This document shows positions 1 to 9,900 of a stretch of DNA of 35,000 bases, one piece after another (the first letter of the stretch is position 1; every line of letters starts with the position of its first letter). The notes beneath the pieces are model-generated. The model worked only from the letters and a program-made list of their open reading frames with translations. It had not been told where the DNA came from and made no database searches. Source of the stretch: Pythium myriotylum (lineage: Eukaryota > Oomycota > Peronosporomycetes > Pythiales > Pythiaceae). The stretch is taken from positions 3,057,501-3,092,500 of the forward strand of contig JALJCQ010000004.1 of assembly GCA_023091665.1 (NCBI GenBank), read 5' to 3'. The position numbers were made by a program, and so were the translations under genes.

Positions 1-3000
1 CTTGGTGAATTTACTGGAAGAAAGATTCTTCGGAGTCGACTGACGGTGAGTTCTTCTAGTTCGATCTTGTCGAAAATCCACGAGTGACACGCGCTTGCAG
101 TTTGCAAGGGAAAACTCGGGCCGGTGGGGAACACGGTAATTTTTGTCGTGACCGGTTCGATGGCTTGGAGAAATTGGCGCACGTACGGAAGATAATATTC
201 ACGTGTCGTACTGTGTTGCCGGAGTTCCGTCGCAAGTCGATGGATGTTTGTAGGGAACCCTGCAAACTTGTACAGGTCTTGAACCGTGAGGATTCTTAGA
301 CGTGTTAACAATTGCACGAGCTTGGTGTCGTGTTGTACAAGTGTTTGCGAGCGTTCACCGTAGTACACCCAATGGTTGTCCAAAATTGGAACCGACAATG
401 CTTCGATGGGAGTTGGGTTGAGCTTGGTAATTTTAGAACACAGTTTTGTTCTCCAAAGGAATAGAACATGGTTCCAAAATACGCCGAGCGATTTCCAGCG
501 CTTGTTGTGGCGGTCCTTGACACTAGTAACCGGTGCATAGAGTATGTCGAAGGCATGTCCGTGCGTGGTGACCGTATCAGAGAAAAGTTTCATAATCGGA
601 GTAACCCATGACGGTGGATTGCAAGGTTGACGCCGCACTGCTTGAATGACTCGGATGAGCGCGTGTACGTGTAGACTGTCGATGGTAGACTCAATGTGAT
701 TGATGCCGAGGCCTCCTTGGGACTTTGGCAAAAACCACCAAGCTTGTGCGAGGATGTTCTGGAGTTTCGCAGTCGCGTTATTCAGTGAACTCAGGAATGC
801 ACCGATAATCTTGATAACCTTGGTTTGAAAGGTCTTCGGAATGTGGCAGACGCTTGCAGTATACCAAATTGTTGGTAAAACGACGTGGTTCAATATTGTA
901 GCACGTCCTGCAAGTGTCCTAGCACGATATTGCCACAGTAAACATCGCTGCTGTAAAGTAGCGAGCAACTCCGACAGTCGGTCTTCGTCCGTGAGACTTG
1001 GGCCGTAATTAATACCAAGGAGGGTGGCTTCCTCGTCGTTTTTAATGACTTGGACACCAAGTTGATCGAGACTTCTAAGCAGGTCTGTGTCTTGATCGTC
1101 CCACCTTTTAAATGGTAAAATGACTGTCTTGTTGCGGTTTAGTTGCATTCCGGTTGCATCGCAAAATTCTTGGACGTGCTCAAGAAAAGATGTAGCTTGA
1201 GAGAGGTCATTGACAAGTCCTGTACAGTCGTCGGCGAGGCTGATAACTGTGTGGGGAGCATCGTCGGGATTTGTCTGGAGTCCTGATGTTTGCATCTTGG
1301 CGCGTAAGTAATTGAGCATAGGCTCAATATAAATTACAAACAGCGCGGGTGATAGCGGGTCGCCTTGTCGCACTCCAGCTCCTAGTTCAAAGGCAGGCAG
1401 GGGAGCCCCATTGAACGTAAGGGAGACTAGCGTACCGGGAATGAGTACCCGTAGCCAGTGGCGAAAGTTTTCGCCAATGCCGAAATGCGTTAGAATACGG
1501 TCGAGGACTTCCCAGTTGACACTGTCGAAAGCCTTGGCAAAATCCAGCAAAATAGCCCCTGCCTTTGAGTCTTTATCTTGGTAAATTTGGCTGAGGGCTT
1601 GGAAGCGAAGATGCGCATTGCGTATATCGCGCCCAGGTACAAAGCCGTATTGATCTTGATGGAGCAGTGTGTTCAAGATGGTGCCGAGCCGTTTAGCTAA
1701 GATCTTGGGGATAATCTTAGCGTCGATGTTCAAAAGAGTGATAGGGCGATAGTTGCCCGGTTCTGTGCGATCACCCTTCTTGTAAAGGAGCGTGACTTGA
1801 CCTCGGCGCTGAAACTTGGTCATACGCCCAAGTTGAAATTGTGAGGAGTACACAATTTCTAAGACACGGCTCCACAAGTGGATGTCGGTCTTGTAATAAG
1901 CCAGTGGCAGGCCGTCAGGGCCCGGTGCTCGATTTGCAACCGAGGCCTTGATTGCACAGAAAATTTCATGTGCAGTAATCGGGGCGTCTAGCATGCGCTG
2001 GTCGTCTTCATTGATTTTTCGCGTTGATTCTTCGAGTATGTTCGATAACTTTTCTTCGTCCCAAGTTGTATTAACTTGTGGGATTTCTCTTGAGGGTGAT
2101 TTACAAACACGGCCCCAAAAGTGAAGAAAGTCGGTGCATCGAGTTTGCAGAGCGGCTTCATTCTCGACAGGAATCACAGTCTTGTAGAGAGTTGTTGGCG
2201 CCCGCAAAAAATACTCATTGCAACGTTCGGACTTATCTAAGTCTGTATCGAACTTTTGTTGCGACCGATAGCTGGCTTGCTCGTCGAGACGGGATGTTAA
2301 TTCAACCTGCGCTTCGCGCAAAGCCGATTGGTGGACTTCTGTGTTATCGGGAGTCGCAGCAAGGTGCTTGAGCTCGTTGACTTTGAGATGAAGCTTTTCA
2401 ATCGAAGATTGTAGCTGATTCTTCTTGTCGGTAAAGAGTTCTCGCAAATAAATTGAATCCTGTCGCTTGTGCTCGTCCAATAGACAACCGGGGTTGAAAT
2501 TTATACCCTCGGTGTGTTGGATACGAGTTGCGAGATCTACAAGCGAATTTCGCAGGTAGTCTTGTGCTTCAGGGAGTTCAATTACCCAACTTGGGCACCT
2601 CCAAGGAGATTTAGTGTTGGGGCGGAAGACTTTTGACCCGATTAGGAAATCGACAGCAACGTGGTCGGAATTGGAGACCGACCGCTTCATATCATGTTCG
2701 ATCTTGGTAAGATTGTCGAATAACTTCCGTGAAATCAGTACGTAGTCCAATCTCGCAGTTCGCTGCGGATTTGTGAACTCTTTTCGATCCGGGTTTTGGA
2801 GGCGCCATGGGTCTATGACTCCAATGGTTTGCATCCAATTTAACAAAGACTCGCGTCCTTGTACCCGACGTCGACTTGTACCGATTTGATCGAGACTCAT
2901 GGAGAAGATGGTGTTAAAATCTCCGAGTACGATATGTTGGGAAGTTTCTGGAAAGATGGTGGGTAGAGCAGAAAAATATTCTGATCGTGGATGCATATTT

Positions 3001-3566
3001 GGTTCCGAATCCGATTCAGCTTCTAAGGCAGCAATTTCCTGCTCGGGCCAGGCGGGTTGGGCGTTAATAGTGACATTGTCACCTATTCCCGAACTCGACC
3101 GTGATGCCTCTGCCGGTGCCGCCGAAGAAGACTGAACGGACGTGTTGTTGGGCTGTAGCTGATTCGCCGGCGCGTAGACAACATGTAAATAAATTTCCAT
3201 GTCGTCTACATATCCTCGTAAGAGAAGATAGCGCCGGAGAATGTGGGGATTACTGACAAACCGCGAGGTTACATCAGTAAGGTTCTTGATGGGGCAAGTG
3301 GGAGTGACTAGAAGCCCAACACCCGCCTGCCCGTCGAATGGAGTGTCTTGATCGTGCGACCAAAACGCGCGGTTGAGGAAGTTGGATTTTTTCCATAGGA
3401 AATTAACCCTTTTTAAATTTGCTTGACTGGTAAATCGGCTCTCTTGGATTCCCACGAATGAAAACGTTCGTGAAAAAAAGTTGAGAGCCGATTGTGAGAT
3501 GTTGTTGATGCCGTTAACATTGGTGGAATAACCCCGCAGGGACCACGCAGTGTTAGAGAGAGGCAT
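1..3566 (-). CDS. LINE ORF2 (APE endonuclease-reverse transcriptase), copy 1, C-terminus outside window
   Basis: This encodes residues 1-1188 of an ORF2 protein that is 1403 aa in the complete copies. The endonuclease nicks target DNA and the RT copies element RNA onto the nick (target-primed reverse transcription). Visible APE motifs are NVNG at 16-19, QES with E42, VVYAP with Y131, GDFN at 215-218, RLDY with D274, and SDH at 300-302. RT motifs are LDFAKAFDS with D675, RQGDPLSP at 733-740, and the catalytic box at 777-780. That box reads LADD here; the other allele in this window is FADD. Codon 236 is Gln, unlike copies 4 and 5. The zinc knuckle would lie beyond the window. The start ATG at 3566 overlaps the last 14 nt of ORF1. 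No stop is seen, but activity is doubtful because of F777L. Confidence 0.92.
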   Translation of the reverse strand, partial: MPLSNTAWSLRGYSTNVNGINNISQSALNFFSRTFSFVGIQESRFTSQANLKRVNFLWKKSNFLNRAFWSHDQDTPFDGQAGVGLLVTPTCPIKNLTDVTSRFVSNPHILRRYLLLRGYVDDMEIYLHVVYAPANQLQPNNTSVQSSSAAPAEASRSSSGIGDNVTINAQPAWPEQEIAALEAESDSEPNMHPRSEYFSALPTIFPETSQHIVLGDFNTIFSMSLDQIGTSRRRVQGRESLLNWMQTIGVIDPWRLQNPDRKEFTNPQRTARLDYVLISRKLFDNLTKIEHDMKRSVSNSDHVAVDFLIGSKVFRPNTKSPWRCPSWVIELPEAQDYLRNSLVDLATRIQHTEGINFNPGCLLDEHKRQDSIYLRELFTDKKNQLQSSIEKLHLKVNELKHLAATPDNTEVHQSALREAQVELTSRLDEQASYRSQQKFDTDLDKSERCNEYFLRAPTTLYKTVIPVENEAALQTRCTDFLHFWGRVCKSPSREIPQVNTTWDEEKLSNILEESTRKINEDDQRMLDAPITAHEIFCAIKASVANRAPGPDGLPLAYYKTDIHLWSRVLEIVYSSQFQLGRMTKFQRRGQVTLLYKKGDRTEPGNYRPITLLNIDAKIIPKILAKRLGTILNTLLHQDQYGFVPGRDIRNAHLRFQALSQIYQDKDSKAGAILLDFAKAFDSVNWEVLDRILTHFGIGENFRHWLRVLIPGTLVSLTFNGAPLPAFELGAGVRQGDPLSPALFVIYIEPMLNYLRAKMQTSGLQTNPDDAPHTVISLADDCTGLVNDLSQATSFLEHVQEFCDATGMQLNRNKTVILPFKRWDDQDTDLLRSLDQLGVQVIKNDEEATLLGINYGPSLTDEDRLSELLATLQQRCLLWQYRARTLAGRATILNHVVLPTIWYTASVCHIPKTFQTKVIKIIGAFLSSLNNATAKLQNILAQAWWFLPKSQGGLGINHIESTIDSLHVHALIRVIQAVRRQPCNPPSWVTPIMKLFSDTVTTHGHAFDILYAPVTSVKDRHNKRWKSLGVFWNHVLFLWRTKLCSKITKLNPTPIEALSVPILDNHWVYYGERSQTLVQHDTKLVQLLTRLRILTVQDLYKFAGFPTNIHRLATELRQHSTTREYYLPYVRQFLQAIEPVTTKITVFPTGPSFPLQTASACHSWIFDKIELEELTVSRLRRIFLPVNSP

Positions 3567-5598
3567 CGACGGTTTGGCTCGAGGCAGACTGAGCCAAAAG
3601 TTTCTTCAAGTCGTCCAAAGTAGTGGCGAAATCATCGGGGAGTTTTTCTTTGACCAACTTGGTACCCAATTCAGACCTTAGCAAGTTAAGGATCGTAGGA
3701 TCGTCCCACAGGACCCAGTCTTGAGTAGGAATTCTGTTTGCTTCCGTGGGGAGTAAAGCAAGAACTTTTGTTGGATCAAAATAGATGGAGGGTGCCAGTA
3801 TTTGCAAGGCAAGATCGACTTCCGCGAGGAAGAGAGCGAATTGCATCCGCTCTGGAGTTTCCACGATCATTTGCAGTCTAACCAAAGGGTCAGACAGAGC
3901 TGGCGAGGTACCGGTCAGTTCCGCAAGGCGATCTTCGTAAGATTCCTTGGGACTTGCGAAAGATGCTCTGAAAAGAGCGTGCCTGGTAACTTTCTCCTTA
4001 AAGAGTCGGTAATTCGCCGGCGTTGATGAGTCGTAGACCGCTCTAAAAAGAGACGGTTGAGCTTGGATCTGGGTAAGTAATTGCTCCGGTTCATGTTCCG
4101 CGAGGCGTTCGTTCATGAAGGAACTGAGGAAGTCTGTCAGTTGAGACAGTGACATTTCTTCCACATCGAAAGATGGTAGAAGAGTCTTCATAACGCCTGT
4201 AATGGGTTCCGGGCGTTTTACGCAAGAGGCAACAATATTGTTGACTTCATTGCGTAATAGCAGATCGTAGTCATTGGGAATATTATCACCCAAGGAGCCC
4301 GTAGCAAGCCATTCAAATTTGTTTGGCGTTGCAACTTGGGGATAATTGAACGTATGTTCTGGGAGAACGCTGACTTGGGCTTTGTATTGCTTTGTATGAG
4401 GCAACACAAAGGTCTTGGAGCGGCGAACGGTTTCGAACACATTCGGAAGGGTTGAGGATTGAGGCGGAATAAATTTCTGCTTCTTTCCTTGTTGAGTTTC
4501 AAAGGAGTGTTCATTGACCAAGAAGGTCATGCCCATGCTTGAGTCACTTTCCTCGCTGGCATCGCTTTCTTCGTCACTGTCACTTTCCCTACCGGGTGCG
4601 TAATCGGAGCTTGAATCGTCGTCCGAATCATTGGGTTGGTTCTTGCTAGCATTTTTAGCTAGGTCCGCTTGTAGAGAAGATTTAAAACCGTTTGGTTTTG
4701 GATCCTCGTCTTCTCCAGAGTTCATCGACGCATCGTCGTCGTCTTCTTTTGATTCTTCGGCGTCGGCTTCCGTCGGTTTTGCTTCTTTGTTGGCTTCAAG
4801 CAATTTTTTTGCTGCTTTAGCCGCCGCTTGTTGTGCTTTTCGGTCTTTACGTTGTTGTTCAATGAATGGTGGAACAACTTTGTTATGTATGGCAAATCGA
4901 TGGTTTACCACACAAAAACCTTGGGCAAATTGCAATTGACGTAGCGGGGTTTTTCCGTCAATAAGTAGTGGACTTGGGCACTCTTTTTCGACGAAATAGA
5001 ACCGTAGATCACGTGAAGATATTCCGTTGGAGCGGATATCGGCGGTAACCTTCGCAGGTCGCGCGCCAATACGTGTGAGGGAATCATACACCATACTGGG
5101 AGTAACTCCAACGGGTAATTTTCTCACGGTAATATAATACCAGTGAGCGTACTTAGAGTACGGTTGGATCTTGAATTTCTTACCGCAAATGGAAAGTTCC
5201 ACATTGCCCAATCTAGCGCATGTGTCCCTATCATTGCAGTCAAAGCTGATTCCTGCTCCCTTGATACAACTAAAATTGTTGATCATATTGGAAGTGGCAG
5301 CCGAAATCCAGGTGGTGGGCTGTTCCGATGAACCAAGTGACGAAAAGATGGTAAAATCGTCGAAGGTTGCCGTAAGTTCTCCAGCGGGAATCCACATTGG
5401 GAAAACTTGATCGGAATTCATCTCCGTTGGCACTCCGCGAAGAGCTGCCAATTTGCGATCTTGGTCGGAGAGCTGATCATCAAAGTATGCTTCTTCTGCA
5501 GCAGCAAATTCAGCTTCCTTTGGGCGTGATCGCTCGAGTCGTGGGCTTGATTGGCGCCATTCATTGCGCCATGTGGTGTTTGCAGTAATCTTGACCAT
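3553..5598 (-). CDS. LINE ORF1 protein, 681 aa, copy 1
   Basis: Probable RNA-binding ORF1 protein of the LINE, which in related elements packages element RNA into an RNP. The ATG at 5598 is the first in frame (a TAA lies a few codons upstream) and has a good context, with A at -3 and G at +4. Residues about 150-235 alternate hydrophobic strands (YITVRKL at 155-161, LRFYFVE at 198-204) in a pattern compatible with an RRM-like fold; this is an inference from pattern only. A Lys/Ala/Gln-rich helical stretch follows at 246-275, then acidic Ser/Asp/Glu-rich segments at about 277-300 and 322-353. The C-terminal half (about 385-681) looks helical. I see no CCHC zinc knuckle. The stop codon lies inside the start of ORF2. 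The family is not recognised beyond its position in the element. Confidence 0.85.
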   Translation of the reverse strand: MVKITANTTWRNEWRQSSPRLERSRPKEAEFAAAEEAYFDDQLSDQDRKLAALRGVPTEMNSDQVFPMWIPAGELTATFDDFTIFSSLGSSEQPTTWISAATSNMINNFSCIKGAGISFDCNDRDTCARLGNVELSICGKKFKIQPYSKYAHWYYITVRKLPVGVTPSMVYDSLTRIGARPAKVTADIRSNGISSRDLRFYFVEKECPSPLLIDGKTPLRQLQFAQGFCVVNHRFAIHNKVVPPFIEQQRKDRKAQQAAAKAAKKLLEANKEAKPTEADAEESKEDDDDASMNSGEDEDPKPNGFKSSLQADLAKNASKNQPNDSDDDSSSDYAPGRESDSDEESDASEESDSSMGMTFLVNEHSFETQQGKKQKFIPPQSSTLPNVFETVRRSKTFVLPHTKQYKAQVSVLPEHTFNYPQVATPNKFEWLATGSLGDNIPNDYDLLLRNEVNNIVASCVKRPEPITGVMKTLLPSFDVEEMSLSQLTDFLSSFMNERLAEHEPEQLLTQIQAQPSLFRAVYDSSTPANYRLFKEKVTRHALFRASFASPKESYEDRLAELTGTSPALSDPLVRLQMIVETPERMQFALFLAEVDLALQILAPSIYFDPTKVLALLPTEANRIPTQDWVLWDDPTILNLLRSELGTKLVKEKLPDDFATTLDDLKKLLAQSASSQTVDASL

Positions 5599-6724
5599 GT
5601 TTCCCTCTTTTTAAATGCAGTATGTTGTTTTTTTGTGGCAGTTTGTCTGTCTTTTGTTGTTTTTCTTTTTTGGGTGTTTTCTTTTGTGTATACACTCTTT
5701 TTTGTGGAGATCTGTGTTTTTTGGGTGTTTTTTTTTTTTTCTCAGAACCAGAAGGTGGGGGAAACCTCTACTGGCTCTTTGGGGATTGTTGTTTTGAAGG
5801 GGATGCGACAGTTGCTCGCTGTCTAGTTTGTGAGAAACGCTCGGGACGGATACAAAAGAGTATCTAGCACCAGGCGTTAGCGGTGGACAGAGAATTGACT
5901 CTGTGCAAGCTAAACCAAAGTTTGAATGCGTGTGGGCCTAATCACACGCCAGTGGAGTAGCAGCACAACTAACAATCCTCAAAAAGGTGGGGTTTTCGGT
6001 GCAAAAGCTATCTCAGGAAAAAGACTCCTTTCTGCGGGTCGACCGTGGTGTGTAGAATATAAAATTCTACGCGTTTCAAAGGGTTCAGATAAAATCTAAA
6101 CCAAATTAGCGTGACCAACGCTAACAGTGAGAACGTAGCACAACGGTATGTTTTTCGCAGTGAAAAGCACTTCCACTTGATTTTTCGACACTTCCAGACC
6201 TATGCCGTCCCTAGTATTCCTGTTTGACACCGAATGAACCTAAATTCAAGGGTGTGCAGCACAGAAATACCCTTCCTTATGATCCCAAAAGCCGTCGTGC
6301 GAACAGCAGCCAGGATTTTTTAGGTCCTAACGGTTCACGGCACGCTTTTAACGGATTCGCTAAAGACTTAATTCTACTCTCACAGAGAGCAGAACCAAGT
6401 CACCAACGACTTGCGGATCGGAAGTTTCTTCCAGCGGGTCTAGAACTGCCAAGCAAAAAAGCTTGGTACAATTCCAAGGGACGTTTCCTGCCTCAAAATG
6501 CTGGGTGCTATGCACTGACAACACTTCGGGGCTTTCCTCAATGGCGGTCCGTATGCGAATCCCCGTAAAGTATAAATACTTAGACGGAAATGGCAATAGC
6601 GGCACCACTGGGGGAGCAACGGGGGGGGGCGGCTTCAGAGCTTGAGCGTGGGGAGCTTGAGCTTGGAGCCTGGCTTGCGCGGTGCCAGGTGTGGACTTGT
6701 GCACTAGAGCGCAAATTGAGGAGT
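5599..6724 (-). promoter_or_regulatory. LINE 5' UTR, copy 1, hairpin-rich
   Basis: The 1126 bp between the element 5' end and the ORF1 ATG. Next to ORF1 the sense strand is A-rich (complement of the T-rich stretch 5625-5740, including a T12 run). Between 5849 and 6466 there is a series of short perfect inverted repeats: 5-bp stems at 5849/5860 and 5888/5899, 7-bp stems at 5928/5943, 6052/6064 and 6106/6118, then 6248/6269, 6377/6385, 6397/6408, 6420/6428 and 6449/6461. The element must be transcribed from within or upstream of this region, so it is the likely site of an internal promoter, but no specific promoter motif is recognised. No long ATG-started upstream ORF was accepted. Confidence 0.6.
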
Positions 6725-6738
6725 GCTTAACTTCGCAG
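6725..6738 (-). repeat. 14-bp 5S rRNA-derived target-site duplication between LINE copies 1 and 2
   Basis: The - strand reads CTGCGAAGTTAAGC, identical to nucleotides 44-57 of the intact 5S gene at 32580-32697. It sits exactly between the 5' end of copy 1 and the 3' end of copy 2. This is what is expected if one copy inserted into the target-site duplication of another. Confidence 0.92.
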
Positions 6739-6996
6739 ATAAATAAATTCCATTACACTTAGGGGTGTGTGACTTCTCAATCTGCTTTTCTAGCTAAAAT
6801 GTATGGGGCGTAATTTAATTGCAATAAATTGCAATCAAATATTGTCCTTGACTTGACTTGAGTATATACCGAAATGCCTTGAGTAATACTTCCCGGGGAA
6901 AATATTACTATCTTGTAATACTGGGTAATATAGCGCACCGTTGCTGGCAGCAATAATCCCCAATATTGTAGAGTGTGGGGAGGGGGCTTGGTGTTT
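6739..6996 (-). other. LINE 3' UTR, copy 2
   Basis: 258 bp from the ORF2 stop to the element end. The sense strand ends in a short (TTTA)-like tail, not in poly(A), directly followed by 5S sequence. It contains a stem (AGTAATA/TATTACT, 6882-6909) enclosing a TTCC/GGAA stem, a repeated palindrome (ATTGCAAT twice, 6818-6835), and a small TTGCT/AGCAA hairpin near 6943. In site-specific LINEs the 3' UTR structure is recognised by the element's own RT; that role is inferred here. Confidence 0.7.
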
Positions 6997-9900
6997 TTAA
7001 TGCAAGGCCTCTTCAGCTGCCTCTGCGACTTGACTGTTGGTAAAGCCCAGGGCTTCGATGAGTCTTGTTACTTGTTGGAGCTTGATGCTTGAGTGTGGAA
7101 TGAGTAGGGCCGAGCACTTGCGCTGAAAAGCACGAGTGTGGAGCTTGAAAATTGCCTCAATGCGTACGGCAACATCGGTCGAATTTTTTTGAACGCAATG
7201 GAACCGGACTTCGTTTCTGTGGTACCAAATTGAGCGAAGTACGAGAGCGCGAACAAAGTGCAGGAGCAAATACAACGGATATCCGTAAGCTTGCTTTGCA
7301 TCCGCCGTGGCTGTGAGATTGGTAAAAAATACCATTTGTTCCCAGGTGAAGTCATCGTCAAATGCCACCCGGAATTTTCGCAGCCAGGGATCCCATAGGG
7401 ATTTCGCGAAGTCGCACGTCCAAAAGAGATGTCGCGGCGTCTCCTTGTCAGAACAGCCGAAGGAGCAAGTTTGTGCACTGGCCGGTAAATGCTGAAGTCG
7501 ATATCCCAGACGCAATGCGTTGTGTTGCAGACGGAATAGCAAATCGGCGTAGACTGGCAATGTGTACTTGTTGTTCTTGAGGTCGCGTGACCAAAAGTTG
7601 GAGGCTGGAGCCTGTTGTATTTCCAGCCGTTGCAAGGGAAGACTTGGTGAATTTACTGGAAGAAAGATTCTTCGGAGTCGACTGACGGTGAGTTCTTCTA
7701 GTTCGATCTTGTCGAAAATCCACGAGTGACACGCGCTTGCAGTTTGCAAGGGAAAACTCGGGCCGGTGGGGAACACGGTAATTTTTGTCGTGACCGGTTC
7801 GATGGCTTGGAGAAATTGGCGCACGTACGGAAGATAATATTCACGTGTCGTACTGTGTTGCCGGAGTTCCGTCGCAAGTCGATGGATGTTTGTAGGGAAC
7901 CCTGCAAACTTGTACAGGTCTTGAACCGTGAGGATTCTTAGACGTGTTAACAATTGCACGAGCTTGGTGTCGTGTTGTACAAGTGTTTGCGAGCGTTCAC
8001 CGTAGTACACCCAATGGTTGTCCAAAATTGGAACCGACAATGCTTCGATGGGAGTTGGGTTGAGCTTGGTAATTTTAGAACACAGTTTTGTTCTCCAAAG
8101 GAATAGAACATGGTTCCAAAATACGCCGAGCGATTTCCAGCGCTTGTTGTGGCGGTCCTTGACACTAGTAACCGGTGCATAGAGTATGTCGAAGGCATGT
8201 CCGTGCGTGGTGACCGTATCAGAGAAAAGTTTCATAATCGGAGTAACCCATGACGGTGGATTGCAAGGTTGACGCCGCACTGCTTGAATGACTCGGATGA
8301 GCGCGTGTACGTGTAGACTGTCGATGGTAGACTCAATGTGATTGATGCCGAGGCCTCCTTGGGACTTTGGCAAAAACCACCAAGCTTGTGCGAGGATGTT
8401 CTGGAGTTTCGCAGTCGCGTTATTCAGTGAACTCAGGAATGCACCGATAATCTTGATAACCTTGGTTTGAAAGGTCTTCGGAATGTGGCAGACGCTTGCA
8501 GTATACCAAATTGTTGGTAAAACGACGTGGTTCAATATTGTAGCACGTCCTGCAAGTGTCCTAGCACGATATTGCCACAGTAAACATCGCTGCTGTAAAG
8601 TAGCGAGCAACTCCGACAGTCGGTCTTCGTCCGTGAGACTTGGGCCGTAATTAATACCAAGGAGGGTGGCTTCCTCGTCGTTTTTAATGACTTGGACACC
8701 AAGTTGATCGAGACTTCTAAGCAGGTCTGTGTCTTGATCGTCCCACCTTTTAAATGGTAAAATGACTGTCTTGTTGCGGTTTAGTTGCATTCCGGTTGCA
8801 TCGCAAAATTCTTGGACGTGCTCAAGAAAAGATGTAGCTTGAGAGAGGTCATTGACAAGTCCTGTACAGTCGTCGGCGAAGCTGATAACTGTGTGGGGAG
8901 CATCGTCGGGATTTGTCTGGAGTCCTGATGTTTGCATCTTGGCGCGTAAGTAATTGAGCATAGGCTCAATATAAATTACAAACAGCGCGGGTGATAGCGG
9001 GTCGCCTTGTCGCACTCCAATAGACAACCGGGGTTGAAATTTATACCCTCGGTGTGTTGGATACGAGTTGCGAGATCTACAAGCGAATTTCGCAGGTAGT
9101 CTTGTGCTTCAGGGAGTTCAATTACCCAACTTGGGCACCTCCAAGGAGATTTAGTGTTGGGGCGGAAGACTTTTGACCCGATTAGGAAATCGACAGCAAC
9201 GTGGTCGGAATTGGAGACCGACCGCTTCATATCATGTTCGATCTTGGTAAGATTGTCGAATAACTTCCGTGAAATCAGTACGTAGTCCAATCTCGCAGTT
9301 CGCTGCGGATTTGTGAACTCTTTTCGATCCGGGTTTTGGAGGCGCCATGGGTCTATGACTCCAATGGTTTGCATCCAATTTAACAAAGACTCGCGTCCTT
9401 GTACCCGACGTCGACTTGTACCGATTTGATCGAGACTCATGGAGAAGATGGTGTTAAAATCTCCGAGTACGATATGTTGGGAAGTTTCTGGAAAGATGGT
9501 GGGTAGAGCAGAAAAATATTCTGATCGTGGATGCATATTTGGTTCCGAATCCGATTCAGCTTCTAAGGCAGCAATTTCCTGCTCGGGCCAGGCGGGTTGG
9601 GCGTTAATAGTGACATTGTCACCTATTCCCGAACTCGACCGTGATGCCTCTGCCGGTGCCGCCGAAGAAGACTGAACGGACGTGTTGTTGGGCTGTAGCT
9701 GATTCGCCGGCGCGTAGACAACATGTAAATAAATTTCCATGTCGTCTACATATCCTCGTAAGAGAAGATAGCGCCGGAGAATGTGGGGATTACTGACAAA
9801 CCGCGAGGTTACATCAGTAAGGTTCTTGATGGGGCAAGTGGGAGTGACTAGAAGCCCAACACCCGCCTGCCCGTCGAATGGAGTGTCTTGATCGTGCGAC

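Larger units (their letters stand above)
1..6724 (-). mobile_element. 5S rDNA-targeting LINE, copy 1 (3' part outside window)
   Basis: Non-LTR retrotransposon read on the - strand: 5' UTR, ORF1, and ORF2 running off the window start. Comparison with full-length copy 4 (offset 20,049) shows that the last 645 bp of ORF2 and the 258-bp 3' UTR lie outside. The 5' end is at 6724, abutting the 14-bp 5S target repeat, so it is not 5'-truncated. ORF1 is intact and ORF2 is open as far as visible. However, the RT active-site motif reads LADD rather than FADD (base 1238). Nucleotide identity to the other copies is near complete over the shared parts. No LTRs, no integrase and no transposase are seen, which together with APE and RT domains in ORF2 fixes the class. 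Confidence 0.93.

Noticed and set aside
4631..4939. Serine-rich + strand frame
   Set aside because: It is the complement of the acidic linker of ORF1; the ORF1 frame explains it.
6224..6568. 114-codon + strand frame antisense in the LINE 5' UTR
   Set aside because: It starts at TTG and lies in hairpin-rich untranslated sequence. No features support an antisense ORF0-like gene.
6360..6704. 114-codon proline-rich upstream frame on the LINE sense strand near the element 5' end
   Set aside because: It begins with GTG, not ATG, and has no recognisable domain. A eukaryotic leader would hardly use it, and identity between copies is uninformative because the copies are near-identical overall.
6600..6724. 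HDV-like self-cleaving ribozyme at the LINE 5' end, as in R2 elements
   Set aside because: There is a CCTGGC/GCCAGG stem in the first 60 nt of the sense strand, but I could not fit the nested double pseudoknot of an HDV-like ribozyme by eye. A structure-descriptor search would be needed to claim it.
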